Source: Nitrososphaerota archaeon (GTDB taxonomy: Archaea > Thermoproteota > Nitrososphaeria > Nitrososphaerales > Nitrosopumilaceae). From it: a DNA stretch of 64,000 bases. The notes below the pieces were generated by a model that was not told the DNA's origin, made no database searches, and was given only the letters and a program-made list of their open reading frames with translations. A program made the position numbers and the translations under genes. Every line of letters begins with the position of its first letter. Position 1 is the first letter of the stretch. This document shows, piece by piece, positions 16,609 to 26,357 of the stretch. The stretch covers positions 62,001 through 126,000 of the forward strand of contig VHBH01000002.1 of NCBI GenBank assembly GCA_016872055.1, written 5' to 3'.

Positions 16609-18708
16609 TTATTTTTTCTTCCAGATTAGCTGGTTGTAGAGTAATTCTGGCACAATTTGCTTGAATGGCTGAGCGCCTCCATCATACCACTTGGTAAAGA
16701 ATTCGTACAAGTGCAATCTCAAGGACTGGATGTACACAATTAGTCCTTCAATCATCATAATTCCCAAGTTTCCGCCAACAATTAGTGCTATTGCTCCGGG
16801 TGATGACCAACCTCCCATAGAATTGAATGAATTATTCACAGTAAGTAAAAGTGCTGCGTGCACAAGCAGCATGATTCCGATTCGTGCATAACTGATTGTG
16901 TGTGCAAGACATTCTACTGTCTTTCCAAGCAATACTTCCATGAGTACGTTAGCTGGACTTCCACCGTCTTCTGGGTGGTGTTTTGCATGCAAGATTCCGC
17001 CAACCATCATTGCCCCAATAGAGCCTATGACTACGATTGCCGCAATTCTTGTGATGATCCAAACTTGTGCCCAATCTCCTAGGAAAATTGTAACCCATGG
17101 GACAACTTCGGTGTGCGAGCGAGAATACATGTTCATGACGTCATAGTTGGCGCCTATTGCGCACATCATGATTACTACAATTCCACCGTACATTGTTAAG
17201 TTAGGAACTGCTTCCAAATATGCAGTAAGCTTGTTGCCTGACTTGTAGAGTTTTCTAATGTGCAAGATGAATGCCAGAACTAAGTGAATTATTCCAAGAA
17301 ATATCGAAACCTTGAGTATGTTGATGACTTGCTCAAAGTTCAGCTCTGCAACGCTTAGAATTCCAACCAGCCATGACACAGAATGTAGTGGTCCGCCTTC
17401 TTCTAACAGTCCCTCAAATGGACTTAGGTGATCAAGATGGAAACCAAACGCCTCTCCTGCGCCTACGCCGGCAATGGCAGACGATGCACCGGAGATTGCA
17501 ATTAGCATACCCCATCTGGAAAGGACTCCCTGCCCTTTAATCTTGAATAATAATCCCATTAACATGAGCAAAATACCATGGCCTGCGTCTGCGAACATTA
17601 TCCCGTAGAATATTGGCCACATAATCGAGATCAGCGGTGTTGGGTCTACCTCCCCTCTCTTTGGAATCCCCTGACTCTGCGTGATTACCTCGAAGGTCTT
17701 GACCCATCTTGGATTCTGAAATAGTGTCGGCGTACCTTGGATTGTCTTTGGATCCCTGATTTCCTCAATAACTGACATCCATTGTTTGGTGATTTCTTTG
17801 AATTTGCCTTCCATCGATCTTGGAATGTAGCCCTGAATTGCGGCAAACCTCTTTGTTCCTGCTGGCTTGCGCAGGGTTTCCAGAATTTCCTTTGCAATTC
17901 TTGCCTTTTCGTGCAATGAGAGCAGGTCTCTTCTACTCTTTACTTTGACTGTAGCAATTTGCTTGTCTAATGCGGAAATTTTCTTTTCCAGTTCTCTAAT
18001 CTTTGAATCTGCCAAAGAATATGCATGGCTTGGAACTTGTGGGAAAGCCGCAGGAATTGTAAATGGATTTGTGTTAAAACTTCTAAATATTCTAAAAACC
18101 TTGTCGGTGTCTTGCACTGTTGAAATGACAATGACTCCCGCCTTGTCCTTGCTTGCAAGATCATACTTGTATAGCGTTACTCCGTCAAGTGATTTTGCTA
18201 TTTCGTTATAGTCTGATGATTCTATTATGAAGAGATTTGTGTTAAAGTACTTCATTGTGCCCAGGCCTGATAAGTCCACATTTAGGTTTCTGAGAACCTC
18301 TAGCGTCTCCTTTAATGTGCTGTATTCAGTAAGAGATTTTGTGAGCTCGGCATGTTCCTCGAGGAGAGACCTCGGAGAGTCAATTACACTAGGGCTGGAC
18401 TTTTCCAAATCATTTAGGAGATTTTCGATATCATCCAGCTCGTATTCCTTCTTTTTGATCACCGTTCCCTTGAAGAGGATCTCTAAAATTCCCACAATTG
18501 GCGGAACTTGCAGCTCCTTGACAATATCATCAACTGACTGGTAAATTTTCTGCGCTCTTAGCAAAAGGTCGTCTATTTCTGGTGTCACCACATCATTTTC
18601 AGAATCTATTTTGTGAAACCACTCAAATTCGGCCAACCGCGAAACCGCTTTTGGCGACTCGGATCTAGGCAAAATTACACTTCCTAAAATTAGATCGGCT
18701 ACTACCAA
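16609..18708 (-). CDS. atpI: A-type ATP synthase subunit I (a-subunit)
   Basis: About 699 residues. The membrane stator that carries the proton half-channels. The N-terminal cytoplasmic half (about 1-330) is helical with coiled coil (ADSKIRELEKKISALDKQIA). The C-terminal half has about eight membrane helices with family text ISIMWPIFYGIMFADAGHG, AKHHPEDGG and TISYARIGIMLLVHAA (with the channel arginine). The frame is open to 18768. I prefer the TTG at 18708 (MVVADLILGSV), because TTTTAAAA at about 18733-18741 would place transcription start there. Diverges from atpE. Confidence 0.9.
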   Translation of the reverse strand: MVVADLILGSVILPRSESPKAVSRLAEFEWFHKIDSENDVVTPEIDDLLLRAQKIYQSVDDIVKELQVPPIVGILEILFKGTVIKKKEYELDDIENLLNDLEKSSPSVIDSPRSLLEEHAELTKSLTEYSTLKETLEVLRNLNVDLSGLGTMKYFNTNLFIIESSDYNEIAKSLDGVTLYKYDLASKDKAGVIVISTVQDTDKVFRIFRSFNTNPFTIPAAFPQVPSHAYSLADSKIRELEKKISALDKQIATVKVKSRRDLLSLHEKARIAKEILETLRKPAGTKRFAAIQGYIPRSMEGKFKEITKQWMSVIEEIRDPKTIQGTPTLFQNPRWVKTFEVITQSQGIPKRGEVDPTPLISIMWPIFYGIMFADAGHGILLMLMGLLFKIKGQGVLSRWGMLIAISGASSAIAGVGAGEAFGFHLDHLSPFEGLLEEGGPLHSVSWLVGILSVAELNFEQVINILKVSIFLGIIHLVLAFILHIRKLYKSGNKLTAYLEAVPNLTMYGGIVVIMMCAIGANYDVMNMYSRSHTEVVPWVTIFLGDWAQVWIITRIAAIVVIGSIGAMMVGGILHAKHHPEDGGSPANVLMEVLLGKTVECLAHTISYARIGIMLLVHAALLLTVNNSFNSMGGWSSPGAIALIVGGNLGIMMIEGLIVYIQSLRLHLYEFFTKWYDGGAQPFKQIVPELLYNQLIWKKK

Positions 18709-18732
18709 GACAATTATCTGCCCAAAAGTCGT

Positions 18733-18741
18733 TTTTAAAAT
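18733..18741 (-). promoter_or_regulatory. Likely TATA box of atpI
   Basis: GTTTTTAAAA region between the divergent atpI and atpE starts, about 27 bases before the TTG at 18708 on the minus strand. This decides the start chosen for atpI. Confidence 0.4.
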
Positions 18742-18797
18742 CTTTCCAAGGAAGCAGATCACAAACATTAAAATCCAATTTATAGAAAAATCCTACT

Positions 18798-19391
18798 ATG
18801 TCTTCTGGACAAAACTTAGACAAAACAATCGACAAAGTCCTAACCGAGGCAGAAAATGAGATCGTAAACAGCCTCAAAAAATCACTCTCAGAAGCACAGC
18901 ACACCCTAGATTCTAACCAGTCTGTCTTGGAGCAAGAATATGAAAACATCCTTGCAGAGGGCAAAAAAGAGGCGGAAAAACTGGAAAAACAAATCATCGG
19001 AAACGCAGATCTCAGTGCGAGAAACGCACAACTTGTCCTAGTCGAAGAATCCGTCCAAAAAGTATTCCATAAGGCCATTGAAAAAATCAAAGAGTCAAGC
19101 CATGGAGCATCTTATTCAAAATTAATTACAAAATTAATACAGGAATCTGTTGATGTTTTGGGAACATCAAACATTGTTGTTCAGACAAGCAAGAAAGACA
19201 GCGACGTTGTAAAATCAACACTAGCCAAATTCTCCGGCGCAACACTGTCCGAAAATACAATCGAGTGCCTCGGAGGAGTCTTGGCGAAAACAAAGGACGG
19301 TCTCACTAAATTTGATAACACGATCGATTCGAGAATCGATCGCATGAAGCCTTTAATAAGGAAAGATATTGCATCAAAATTCGGAAGGTAA
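18798..19391 (+). CDS. atpE: A-type ATP synthase subunit E
   Basis: 197 residues. The peripheral-stalk subunit. A long N-terminal alpha helix (about 1-95, [20 protein letters not shown]) precedes a compact C-terminal head ([30 protein letters not shown]), both characteristic of the family. First gene of atpE-A-B-D-small ORF-K. A TATA-like TTTATAG at 18779-18785 lies close upstream. Five bases separate its stop from atpA. Confidence 0.9.
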   Translation: MSSGQNLDKTIDKVLTEAENEIVNSLKKSLSEAQHTLDSNQSVLEQEYENILAEGKKEAEKLEKQIIGNADLSARNAQLVLVEESVQKVFHKAIEKIKESSHGASYSKLITKLIQESVDVLGTSNIVVQTSKKDSDVVKSTLAKFSGATLSENTIECLGGVLAKTKDGLTKFDNTIDSRIDRMKPLIRKDIASKFGR

Positions 19392-19396
19392 AAGGA

Positions 19397-21169
19397 ATGG
19401 TAGCAAAGGGTAGAATTGTTTGGGTTAGTGGTCCTGCAGTAAAAGCAGACGGCATGTCTGATGCAAAAATGTACGAGACAGTTTCTGTCGGCGATGCAAA
19501 ACTAATCGGCGAAGTAATTCGTCTTACAGGAGATGTAGCATTTATCCAAGTTTACGAATCAACCAGCGGCCTAAAACCGGGCGAACCAGTAGTAGGTACT
19601 GGTAATCCACTTAGCGTTTTGCTAGGTCCAGGTATCATTGGCCAAATCTACGATGGAATCCAGAGGCCGCTAAAAGATCTAGCAGAAAAATCTGGCTCTT
19701 TTATTGGCAGAGGAATTACCACCACCCCAGTTGATATGAATAAAAAATACAAGTTTACACCAAAAGTCAAAGTAGGAGACACTGTGCAGCCAGGAAGTAT
19801 AATTGGCTCTGTGCAGGAAACCGACCTAATCGAACATGGTATAATGGTTCCGCCAGACCATGCTGGAGGCAAAATTACAAAGATTGTTAGCGAAGGCACT
19901 TATGATTTAGAAACAGAACTTGCAACTACTGATAATGGCAAGACACCGATTAAGATGTATCATTACTGGCCAGTAAGAAAGCCAAGACCGTACAAATCAA
20001 GATACGATCCAACCATCCCACTACTGACTGGTCAAAGAGTAATTGATACGTTCTTTCCAATTGCAAAGGGCGGAACAGGTTCAATTCCTGGAGCATTTGG
20101 TACTGGAAAAACCGTAACACTGCACCAAATTGCAAAGTGGGCAGACTCTCAAGTTGTTGTGTATATAGGATGCGGAGAGCGAGGAAACGAAATGACCGAA
20201 GTACTTGTTGAATTTCCACACCTCAAAGACCCAAGAACCGGAAAACCACTCATGGACAGAACTGTCCTTGTCGCAAACACCAGTAACATGCCAGTGGCTG
20301 CAAGAGAGGCAAGCATCTACACCGGAGTAACAATTGCTGAATATTATCGAGACATGGGCAAGGACGTTGTCCTTGTAGCAGATTCCACATCAAGATGGGC
20401 AGAAGCGCTAAGAGAGATGAGTGGAAGACTCGAAGAAATGCCAGCAGAAGAAGGCTATCCATCATATCTAGCATCTAGATTAGCAGAATTTTACGAAAGA
20501 GCAGGACGTGTCCGAGCACAAGGAAGCCCAGACAGGGACGGCTCTGTTACTCTGATTGGTGCAGTATCTCCATCTGGTGGAGACTTTACAGAACCTGTCA
20601 CTACACATACAATGAGATTCATCAAAACTTTCTGGGCACTAGATGCAAAACTAGCATACTCGCGTCACTATCCATCAATTAACTGGATGAACAGCTATTC
20701 TGGATATTTAGCAGACATTGGAAAATGGTGGGGAGATAATGTATCAAAGGACTGGTTTGAGCTAAGACGTGAAGCATATGGAATCCTCCAAAGAGAAGAT
20801 ACACTAAAAGAAATTGTCAGACTCTTAGGTCCTGAAGCACTGCCAGACGAGGAAAAACTAATTCTCGAAGTAGCAAGAATGGCGAAGATTGGAATTCTGC
20901 AGCAAAACTCTTTTGATGATGTAGACACCTACTGCAGTCCACAAAAACAATTCAAGCTCTTAACACTAATAGTTGACTTTTACAGAAAAGGCCAAGCCGC
21001 ACTTAGGGAGGGTGCATCACTTGCAGACATTAGAGCAATGCCAGTAATTGCAACACTGCTCAAAGCAAGAATGGAAGTAAAAGAAGACGAACTTGCAAAA
21101 CTGGATGCACTGTCCAGTGCAATAGAATCTGAATTCAAGAACATTTCTGGAGTAAAGGTCTCAGCATGA
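19397..21169 (+). CDS. atpA: A-type ATP synthase catalytic subunit A
   Basis: 590 residues, the catalytic ATPase subunit. The P-loop is GAFGTGKT (about 233-240), the catalytic Glu region is [12 protein letters not shown], the arginine-containing segment is [12 protein letters not shown], and the A-type non-homologous insert ([19 protein letters not shown]) distinguishes it from F-type beta. It hydrolyses or synthesises ATP in the headpiece with subunit B. The stop overlaps the atpB start by 4 bases. Confidence 0.97.
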   Translation: MVAKGRIVWVSGPAVKADGMSDAKMYETVSVGDAKLIGEVIRLTGDVAFIQVYESTSGLKPGEPVVGTGNPLSVLLGPGIIGQIYDGIQRPLKDLAEKSGSFIGRGITTTPVDMNKKYKFTPKVKVGDTVQPGSIIGSVQETDLIEHGIMVPPDHAGGKITKIVSEGTYDLETELATTDNGKTPIKMYHYWPVRKPRPYKSRYDPTIPLLTGQRVIDTFFPIAKGGTGSIPGAFGTGKTVTLHQIAKWADSQVVVYIGCGERGNEMTEVLVEFPHLKDPRTGKPLMDRTVLVANTSNMPVAAREASIYTGVTIAEYYRDMGKDVVLVADSTSRWAEALREMSGRLEEMPAEEGYPSYLASRLAEFYERAGRVRAQGSPDRDGSVTLIGAVSPSGGDFTEPVTTHTMRFIKTFWALDAKLAYSRHYPSINWMNSYSGYLADIGKWWGDNVSKDWFELRREAYGILQREDTLKEIVRLLGPEALPDEEKLILEVARMAKIGILQQNSFDDVDTYCSPQKQFKLLTLIVDFYRKGQAALREGASLADIRAMPVIATLLKARMEVKEDELAKLDALSSAIESEFKNISGVKVSA

Positions 21170-22551
21170 GCGCACAAGGTGGAGTCCAGTATTCAAAAAT
21201 TGCAGAGATCAAAGGACCATTAGTAATTGTTGATGGAGTGGAAAGTGTTGCTTTCGATGAGCTAGTTGAAATTCAGACTACAGACGGACAGAGAAGACTA
21301 GGAAAAGTACTCGAAGTAGGAAACAAAAAAGCAATTGTTCAAGTATTTGAGGGAACAACAGGACTTTCAGTTTCTGGAACCAGCGCAAAGTTCGCTGGCA
21401 AAGTTATGGAAATGCCAGTATCTGAACAGGTCTTGGGTAGAGTCTTTGACGGCCTAGGCAGACCAATCGACGAACTGCCAGACCCAATCGCAGAAAAATT
21501 CATTGACATCAACGGCGCACCAATGAACCCAGAACAAAGAGAATATCCTCGAGATTTCATTCAAACAGGTGTATCAGTAATTGACGGAATGTTAACACTA
21601 GTCAGAGGCCAAAAACTTCCAATCTTTTCCGGTTCTGGCATGTCACATAATATTTTGGCAGCACAAATTGCAAGACAAGCAGCAGTGGTTGGAACATCCG
21701 ATGAATTCGCAGTAGTCTTTGCAGCAATCGGCGTCCAATATTCAGAGGCAGAATATTTCAGACGAAGCCTCGAAGAATCTGGTGCACTCAAACGTAGTGT
21801 ATTATTTTTGAATCTAGCAGATGATCCTGCAATTGAGAGAATCATCACACCAAGAGTAGCACTAACAGTAGCAGAATACCTAGCATATGACCTTGGAATG
21901 CACGTACTAGTAATTCTAACAGACATGACAAACTATGCAGAAGCACTAAGAGAAATCAGTGCAGCAAGAGAAGAAGTGCCGGGAAGAAAAGGTTATCCTG
22001 GATATCTTTACACTGATCTGTCCACAATCTATGAGAGAGCTGGAAGACTGCGAGACAAAAAGGGTAGTGTAACTCAGATGCCAATTTTGACCATGCCATC
22101 AGACGATATCACTCATCCAATCCCAGACCTTACTGGCTACATCACAGAGGGACAAATTGTATTGGGCCGTGACTTGTTCCGACAAGGAGTTTATCCGCCA
22201 GTAAACATTTTGATGAGTCTGTCACGAATCATGAAGGACGGAATCGGTGAAGGCAGAACAAGAGGGGACCACCAAGAAATTTCCAATCAAAACTATGATG
22301 CTTATTCTCGTGCACAAGAAGTCCGAGCACTGGCAGGAATTGTCGGAAAAGCAGGTCTCACAGGTGTGGACCTCAAATATCTCGAAGTAGGTGACGGATT
22401 TGAAAAAGAATTTCTCACACAGGAAGTGGATGAGAATCGAACCATTGAGGAAACACTAGGACTCCAGTGGAAAGTAGTGTCATTATTACCAAAGAACGAG
22501 CTAACCAAAGTTAAAGACAAGTTTATCGACCAATATTACAAGGAACGATAG
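21166..22551 (+). CDS. atpB: A-type ATP synthase subunit B
   Basis: 461 residues, the non-catalytic headpiece subunit. The expected degenerate P-loop reads [11 protein letters not shown], confirming it is B rather than A. The segments [19 protein letters not shown]-like, [20 protein letters not shown] and [20 protein letters not shown] are typical. An ATGA overlap with atpA and a 4-base gap to atpD place it in one operon. Confidence 0.97.
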   Translation: MSAQGGVQYSKIAEIKGPLVIVDGVESVAFDELVEIQTTDGQRRLGKVLEVGNKKAIVQVFEGTTGLSVSGTSAKFAGKVMEMPVSEQVLGRVFDGLGRPIDELPDPIAEKFIDINGAPMNPEQREYPRDFIQTGVSVIDGMLTLVRGQKLPIFSGSGMSHNILAAQIARQAAVVGTSDEFAVVFAAIGVQYSEAEYFRRSLEESGALKRSVLFLNLADDPAIERIITPRVALTVAEYLAYDLGMHVLVILTDMTNYAEALREISAAREEVPGRKGYPGYLYTDLSTIYERAGRLRDKKGSVTQMPILTMPSDDITHPIPDLTGYITEGQIVLGRDLFRQGVYPPVNILMSLSRIMKDGIGEGRTRGDHQEISNQNYDAYSRAQEVRALAGIVGKAGLTGVDLKYLEVGDGFEKEFLTQEVDENRTIEETLGLQWKVVSLLPKNELTKVKDKFIDQYYKER

Positions 22552-22555
22552 TTAA

Positions 22556-23188
22556 ATGTCGTTTGGCCAAAATGTTGCAGCAACAAAAATTGAGTTGCTC
22601 AAATACAAGCGTTCAAGCCAAGTCGCATCAATGGTGCAAAAAATTCTTGACGATAAAAGAAAGGTCTTGCTAAAAAACATAGAAGAAATGATTACAGAAG
22701 CTAACAAGGCTCGTGGTGGAATCTGGGAGCCACTACAAGATGTCTACAAATCAGTAAACGATGCTTATTTGTCGCTTGGCACTGCAACTGTAGATTCTGT
22801 AGCACAATCTACTCCGGCAGTAATGGAAGTGGACACCAAGGTAAAGCGAGTAGTAGATGTTACAATCCCAACATTAAACGTTACAGAAAAAGACACAAAA
22901 TCAATGCCTTATGGATTTGCAGACACTAACTCTTCAATAGACAGAGCAGCAAAGCAGATCAAGGTTTTATTGCCAAAAATCTGCAAGGCGGCTGAATATG
23001 AGAATTCCATCTTTGCTCTTGCAAAGGCGCTAGAAAAGACGCAAAAACTCCTAAATGCACTAGAAAACGTCATAATTCCGCAGTACAGGCTACGAATCAA
23101 GTTCATCTTGTCCACACTTGAAGAAAGGGAACGGGAAGAATTCGCAAGACTAAAAAAAGTCAAGGCAGCAATGGAGAAGAAGAAGTAA
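22556..23188 (+). CDS. atpD: A-type ATP synthase subunit D (central rotor)
   Basis: 210 residues. The central-stalk antiparallel coiled coil. The N-terminal helix (ATKIELLKYKRSSQVASMVQ) and C-terminal helix (VIIPQYRLRIKFILSTLEER) match the family, with the conserved NALENVIIPQ turn. It transmits rotation between the headpiece and subunit C. Followed after one base by a 43-residue frame. Confidence 0.92.
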   Translation: MSFGQNVAATKIELLKYKRSSQVASMVQKILDDKRKVLLKNIEEMITEANKARGGIWEPLQDVYKSVNDAYLSLGTATVDSVAQSTPAVMEVDTKVKRVVDVTIPTLNVTEKDTKSMPYGFADTNSSIDRAAKQIKVLLPKICKAAEYENSIFALAKALEKTQKLLNALENVIIPQYRLRIKFILSTLEEREREEFARLKKVKAAMEKKK

Positions 23189-23189
23189 A

Positions 23190-23321
23190 ATGGCAAACGA
23201 AGAAATCAAAAGACTGGTCAAGGAATCTGTAGACAAGCTGCACAAGCAATGCTCAGACGATGTCTCTTCGATCAATGAGATCTTATCCTCTTTCAAAAAG
23301 AAAACATTGTCAAAAATTTAG
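23190..23321 (+). CDS. 43-residue protein inside the ATP synthase operon
   Basis: The ATG lies one base after the atpD stop, in the tightest possible spacing, and the frame ends at 23321, 46 bases before atpK. The product is a charged amphipathic helix (EEIKRLVKESVDKLHKQCSD) plus a lysine-rich end (FKKKTLSKI) with one cysteine. It is far too short to be subunit F or H, neither of which I find in this window. Position and spacing argue that it is translated. Its role, perhaps a stalk or assembly peptide, is conjecture. Confidence 0.6.
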   Translation: MANEEIKRLVKESVDKLHKQCSDDVSSINEILSSFKKKTLSKI

Positions 23322-23367
23322 TGATAGATCGAGTGATGATTTAAATATGGAGCGAATTGCAGCGATA

Positions 23368-23688
23368 ATGAAAATGAAACCAATAGGATATGTGTTCATT
23401 GCAACATTGGCAATATCAATTTCAGGATTAACTGGAGTTGCATTTGCAGCTGAAGGCGAAAATACAACACAATCATCTGGCAACGACTTAAAGTTGTTAA
23501 GTGCAGCTATTGCATTTGCTTTTGCTGCATTTGGTGCAGGCATTGGTCTTGGCCAAGTCGGCGCGGCTGGATTAGCAGTTATCAGTGAAAATCCAGGACT
23601 TCAATCCAAAGTGTTCATCTTCGTAGGAATGGTCGAGTCAATCGCAATCTACGGAATTGTCATGATGTTCATTATCTTGGGACAATAA
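23368..23688 (+). CDS. atpK: A-type ATP synthase proteolipid subunit K
   Basis: About 106 residues. The rotor-ring subunit. After an N-terminal signal-like segment (MKMKPIGYVFIATLAISISG ending GVAFA) comes a single two-helix hairpin. Helix one is AAIAFAFAAFGAGIGLGQVG. Helix two has the ion-binding Glu in VGMVESIAIYGIVMM. I prefer the ATG at 23368 because TTTAAATA (23340-23347) sits 25 bases upstream; ATGs at 23347 or further up would overlap the promoter or the small ORF. K thus has its own promoter inside the cluster, fitting its high copy number in the complex. Confidence 0.9.
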   Translation: MKMKPIGYVFIATLAISISGLTGVAFAAEGENTTQSSGNDLKLLSAAIAFAFAAFGAGIGLGQVGAAGLAVISENPGLQSKVFIFVGMVESIAIYGIVMMFIILGQ

Positions 23689-23707
23689 ACCCAAAAAATT
23701 CTTTGTT

Positions 23708-24169
23708 TTACGTATATTTCAGCTGGTTTACGTCCAAAATTCTTGCGCAATACTTGCATTTTAGCACAAGGCCGGTCTTGTCGATTACTTCCATAACTGA
23801 TTCAATGTCTTCTTTGCTGTTTGTGATGCAGTCTGGGTTTGAGCAGCGAAATATCTTTTCAATTTTGTTTGGCAGCGTGACCCGACGCTTTTCTACCAGC
23901 TTATAGTCCTTGATTATGTTGATTGTTGCCTTGGGCGATATTACTGCAAGCTTGTTGGTATCGGAGTCTTGGAGGTATCGATTTTCTACTTTGATGATGT
24001 CTTTTTTGCTATATTTTCCGCTTGGAACATTGAGTGCTACCGTTATGACGTCGCCTTCCTGCCCAGAGATGCCCATTGCCTCTAACACCTTGAGACCCTT
24101 GCCTCCCTCAATATGATCAATAACTGTACCGTCCTTTATTCGGCGAACAATGAGATTTGATTCCTGCAT
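23708..24169 (-). CDS. pyrI: Aspartate carbamoyltransferase regulatory chain PyrI
   Basis: About 153 residues from the ATG at 24169. Allosteric subunit of ATCase. The N-terminal nucleotide-binding part has LIVRRIKDGTVIDHIEGGKG. The C-terminal zinc domain has its four cysteines as FRCSNPDC and LKCKYCARIL, which bridge to the catalytic chain. A frame to 24229 exists but would run across the shared promoter into pyrB. Unusually, it diverges from pyrB instead of following it. Confidence 0.94.
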   Translation of the reverse strand: MQESNLIVRRIKDGTVIDHIEGGKGLKVLEAMGISGQEGDVITVALNVPSGKYSKKDIIKVENRYLQDSDTNKLAVISPKATINIIKDYKLVEKRRVTLPNKIEKIFRCSNPDCITNSKEDIESVMEVIDKTGLVLKCKYCARILDVNQLKYT

Positions 24170-24181
24170 CAGAATACTTTG

Positions 24182-24197
24182 TATACTAACCAGTATA
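24182..24197. promoter_or_regulatory. Symmetrical divergent promoter of pyrI and pyrB
   Basis: TATACT-AACC-AGTATA, a perfect 6-base inverted repeat. The left half, read rightwards, lies 27 bases before the pyrB ATG (24212). The right half, extended as TATATA, read leftwards lies about 27 bases before the pyrI ATG (24169). Both transcripts would be leaderless. Confidence 0.55.
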
Positions 24198-24211
24198 TAT
24201 GATTGAAAGTA

Positions 24212-25141
24212 ATGAACGATTTTTATCACAAAGACATCATATCTGTACGGGATTTTGACAAGACAAAATTCGAGGCAGTATTTTCTGCAACTGATAAAAT
24301 CATAAAAATGGATCCAACTCAGCGCCGCGAGGTCGGCCGTGGCAAGACATTGGGATATCTCTTCTTTGAGCCAAGCACAAGAACCCGACTAAGCTTTCAG
24401 GCAGCAATGGCACTAATTGGCGGAACCTCGCTTGGAATAGCAGATGTCTCCTCTTCTTCTACAAAAAAGGGCGAAAGCCTCGCAGATACAATTAGGATGA
24501 TCTCAATTTACTCTGATGTCTTGGCACTGCGTCATCCCCTTGATGGCTCTAGTAGATTTGCATCTGAAATCTCTGACAAGCCAGTACTCAATGCGGGAAG
24601 TGGAACTGAAGAGCACCCAACCCAGGCAATCCAGGACCTCTACACAATAAAAAAGGAAAAAAACAAAATTGACGGCCTAAAAATCGGTATAGTAGGAGAC
24701 CTAAAGTACGGAAGGACTGTCTATTCACTTTTGTACGCTTTATCAAACTATGATGTGGATATTAGATTGATATCGCCAGAATCGCTGAAGATAAGATCAG
24801 ACTCTATCTATGAAATACAAAAAAAGGTCTCACTCAAGGAATCCACAAATCTGGACGAGTTCATAGACGAGCTTGACGTCATCTATGTCACCAGAATACA
24901 AAAGGAGCGATTTCCAGACGAGGAGGAATACCAAAAAGTACGTGGCAGCTACAAAATTGGCCTAGATGTTGTAAACAATATGAAAGAAAACGCAATCATT
25001 TTGCATCCACTACCGCGAGTAGATGAGATTTCCACAGATGTCGATTCCACAACAAGGGCAAAATACTTCAAGCAGGCAGAATATGGGAAATTTACGCGCG
25101 CCGCACTGCTTGGCCTGGTATTAAATGAGTCTGGATTTTAG
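24212..25141 (+). CDS. pyrB: Aspartate carbamoyltransferase catalytic chain PyrB
   Basis: 309 residues from the ATG at 24212 (a TTG at 24203 is in frame). It condenses carbamoyl phosphate with aspartate, the first committed pyrimidine step. The carbamoyl-phosphate site FFEPSTRTRLSFQAAM is intact, as are the mobile SSSTKKGESLADT loop, ALRHPLDGSSRFAS, AGSGTEEHPTQAIQDLYT and ILHPLPRVDEI. It works with PyrI encoded on the other strand. Confidence 0.96.
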   Translation: MNDFYHKDIISVRDFDKTKFEAVFSATDKIIKMDPTQRREVGRGKTLGYLFFEPSTRTRLSFQAAMALIGGTSLGIADVSSSSTKKGESLADTIRMISIYSDVLALRHPLDGSSRFASEISDKPVLNAGSGTEEHPTQAIQDLYTIKKEKNKIDGLKIGIVGDLKYGRTVYSLLYALSNYDVDIRLISPESLKIRSDSIYEIQKKVSLKESTNLDEFIDELDVIYVTRIQKERFPDEEEYQKVRGSYKIGLDVVNNMKENAIILHPLPRVDEISTDVDSTTRAKYFKQAEYGKFTRAALLGLVLNESGF

Positions 25142-25176
25142 TTACTTTTCACATATCTCGACTGCCTTACAAGACA

Positions 25177-25336
25177 TGTGATTTACGTAGCGCCAATTTT
25201 GTTTTTCAAGTCAAGATTTCGTGCAAAAATACAAAAACACTTTTGCGATGTATGTCATGAAGTATTTGGCTCTGCAGGAATTACTGTGAAAATAGCAGAT
25301 AATAATAAAATCTTGTTAAAATCGCTAAAAGTGTAG
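25177..25336 (+). pseudogene. Truncated copy of the zinc-ribbon gene at 31426
   Basis: The DNA from 25177 closely matches the middle of the gene at 31426-31920 (tgtgattta start, then the stretch encoding KSRF-AKxQKHFCDVC). A missing T in the poly-T run near 25200 shifts the frame. After it the reading continues as FKSRFRAKIQKHFCDVCHEV and diverges before a stop at 25334-25336. The 5' half and the membrane helices are absent. Confidence 0.75.
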
Positions 25337-25505
25337 TCTCCAGAATAATGCAAATTTCAAATAATATCGTATTGAACTTGTGTTTGCATTCAAAAGTTGT
25401 AAACATAAAAAATATCTTTTTAAATAAATACGGACAAAATTTCTCAGAAATAGGTTTTATGCCAAAAGCAATAACCTCAAGTACTTTGGATAGTATTCTA
25501 ATTTA
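25337..25505. other. AT-rich non-coding stretch
   Basis: One open frame crosses it (25348-25530) but its translation looks random and it overlaps the ParB start. TATA-like sequences are abundant (for example TTTTTAAATAAATA near 25418-25431). Nothing else is recognised. Confidence 0.4.
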
Positions 25506-26357
25506 TTGGATTCATTTGATTCGAGCCTAATTGAACCAATCGAAATGAGAATGATTAGACCATCCCCATTTGAGGTAAGGCAGAAGATAGACAAAAACGA
25601 TCCTGATTTTAAATCCCTGACAAAGAGCATCAATGAACACGGATTATTGCAGCCGATTCTAATTAGACCAATCCAGCACGGCTTTGAGCTTGTGGCAGGA
25701 TATCGAAGATTTGAAGCATGCAAGACGCTTCGCTGGCGATTTATCCAGTGCAAAATCAGCGATATTTCTGACAAGCAAGCATACGAAATCCAGATTTCAG
25801 AGAACATTCAGAGAAAGGCACTAAACCCAATCGAAGAAGCAGAGGCGTTTAAAAAATATGTAGAAGAATTTGGCTGGGGAGGAATTGCCGAGCTTGCCCA
25901 GAAAATCAACAAAAGTAGCGAATACATTTCGCACAGAATGCAACTACTCAGGCTGGACTCTCTAGCAAGACAACAAATAATTCACAAGAGCATTTCTGCC
26001 AGCCAAGGAATGGAATTATTGGGATTTAGCACACAAGAGCAGCCCGTACTGCTAGATAGAATGCTAAAAGAACAACTCACAGTAAAACAAATGAGAAAAA
26101 TTCGCTCAGAGAAAAAAAATCCTAAAACACTTGATAATAAAATAAAGCCGTGGAAGCTGGCAAGAAAATCGACACTTATTCTCAAAATTACACTAACTAA
26201 AATGGATTCTCTAATTGACGAGGCCAAAAAAATCCAAGATGATAAAAGCCGCAATCAGATGGTATCATATTTGATGGATGCTCGCTATAAAATCCATGAA
26301 ATGATAGACTCTTCACTCAAAGTTCAAAAAGAAAAACTGCGCTCTTCTAGATTATAG
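25506..26357 (+). CDS. ParB/Spo0J-family DNA-binding protein
   Basis: 283 residues from a TTG; the next ATG is at 25545. The N-terminal ParB/Srx domain has IRPSPFEVRQ, GLLQPILIRP and VAGYRRFEACKTLRW. The text ISENIQRKALNPIEEAEAF follows, and the HTH is IAELAQKINKSSEYISHRMQLL. The C-terminal 80 residues are basic and helical. ParB proteins bind centromere-like sites and, with ParA, segregate DNA. No parA is adjacent, and many archaeal ParB-like proteins act as regulators instead. Its stop overlaps by 6 bases the convergent Lrp-like gene. Confidence 0.88.
   Translation: MDSFDSSLIEPIEMRMIRPSPFEVRQKIDKNDPDFKSLTKSINEHGLLQPILIRPIQHGFELVAGYRRFEACKTLRWRFIQCKISDISDKQAYEIQISENIQRKALNPIEEAEAFKKYVEEFGWGGIAELAQKINKSSEYISHRMQLLRLDSLARQQIIHKSISASQGMELLGFSTQEQPVLLDRMLKEQLTVKQMRKIRSEKKNPKTLDNKIKPWKLARKSTLILKITLTKMDSLIDEAKKIQDDKSRNQMVSYLMDARYKIHEMIDSSLKVQKEKLRSSRL

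Noticed and set aside
23260-23367. Longer N-terminus for atpK
   Set aside because: It would overlap the 43-residue ORF and the TATA-like TTTAAATA; the shorter start gives a normal signal peptide.
25348-25530. Frame upstream of and overlapping the ParB start
   Set aside because: AT-driven composition, no similarity, and it overlaps the ParB N-terminus in another frame.
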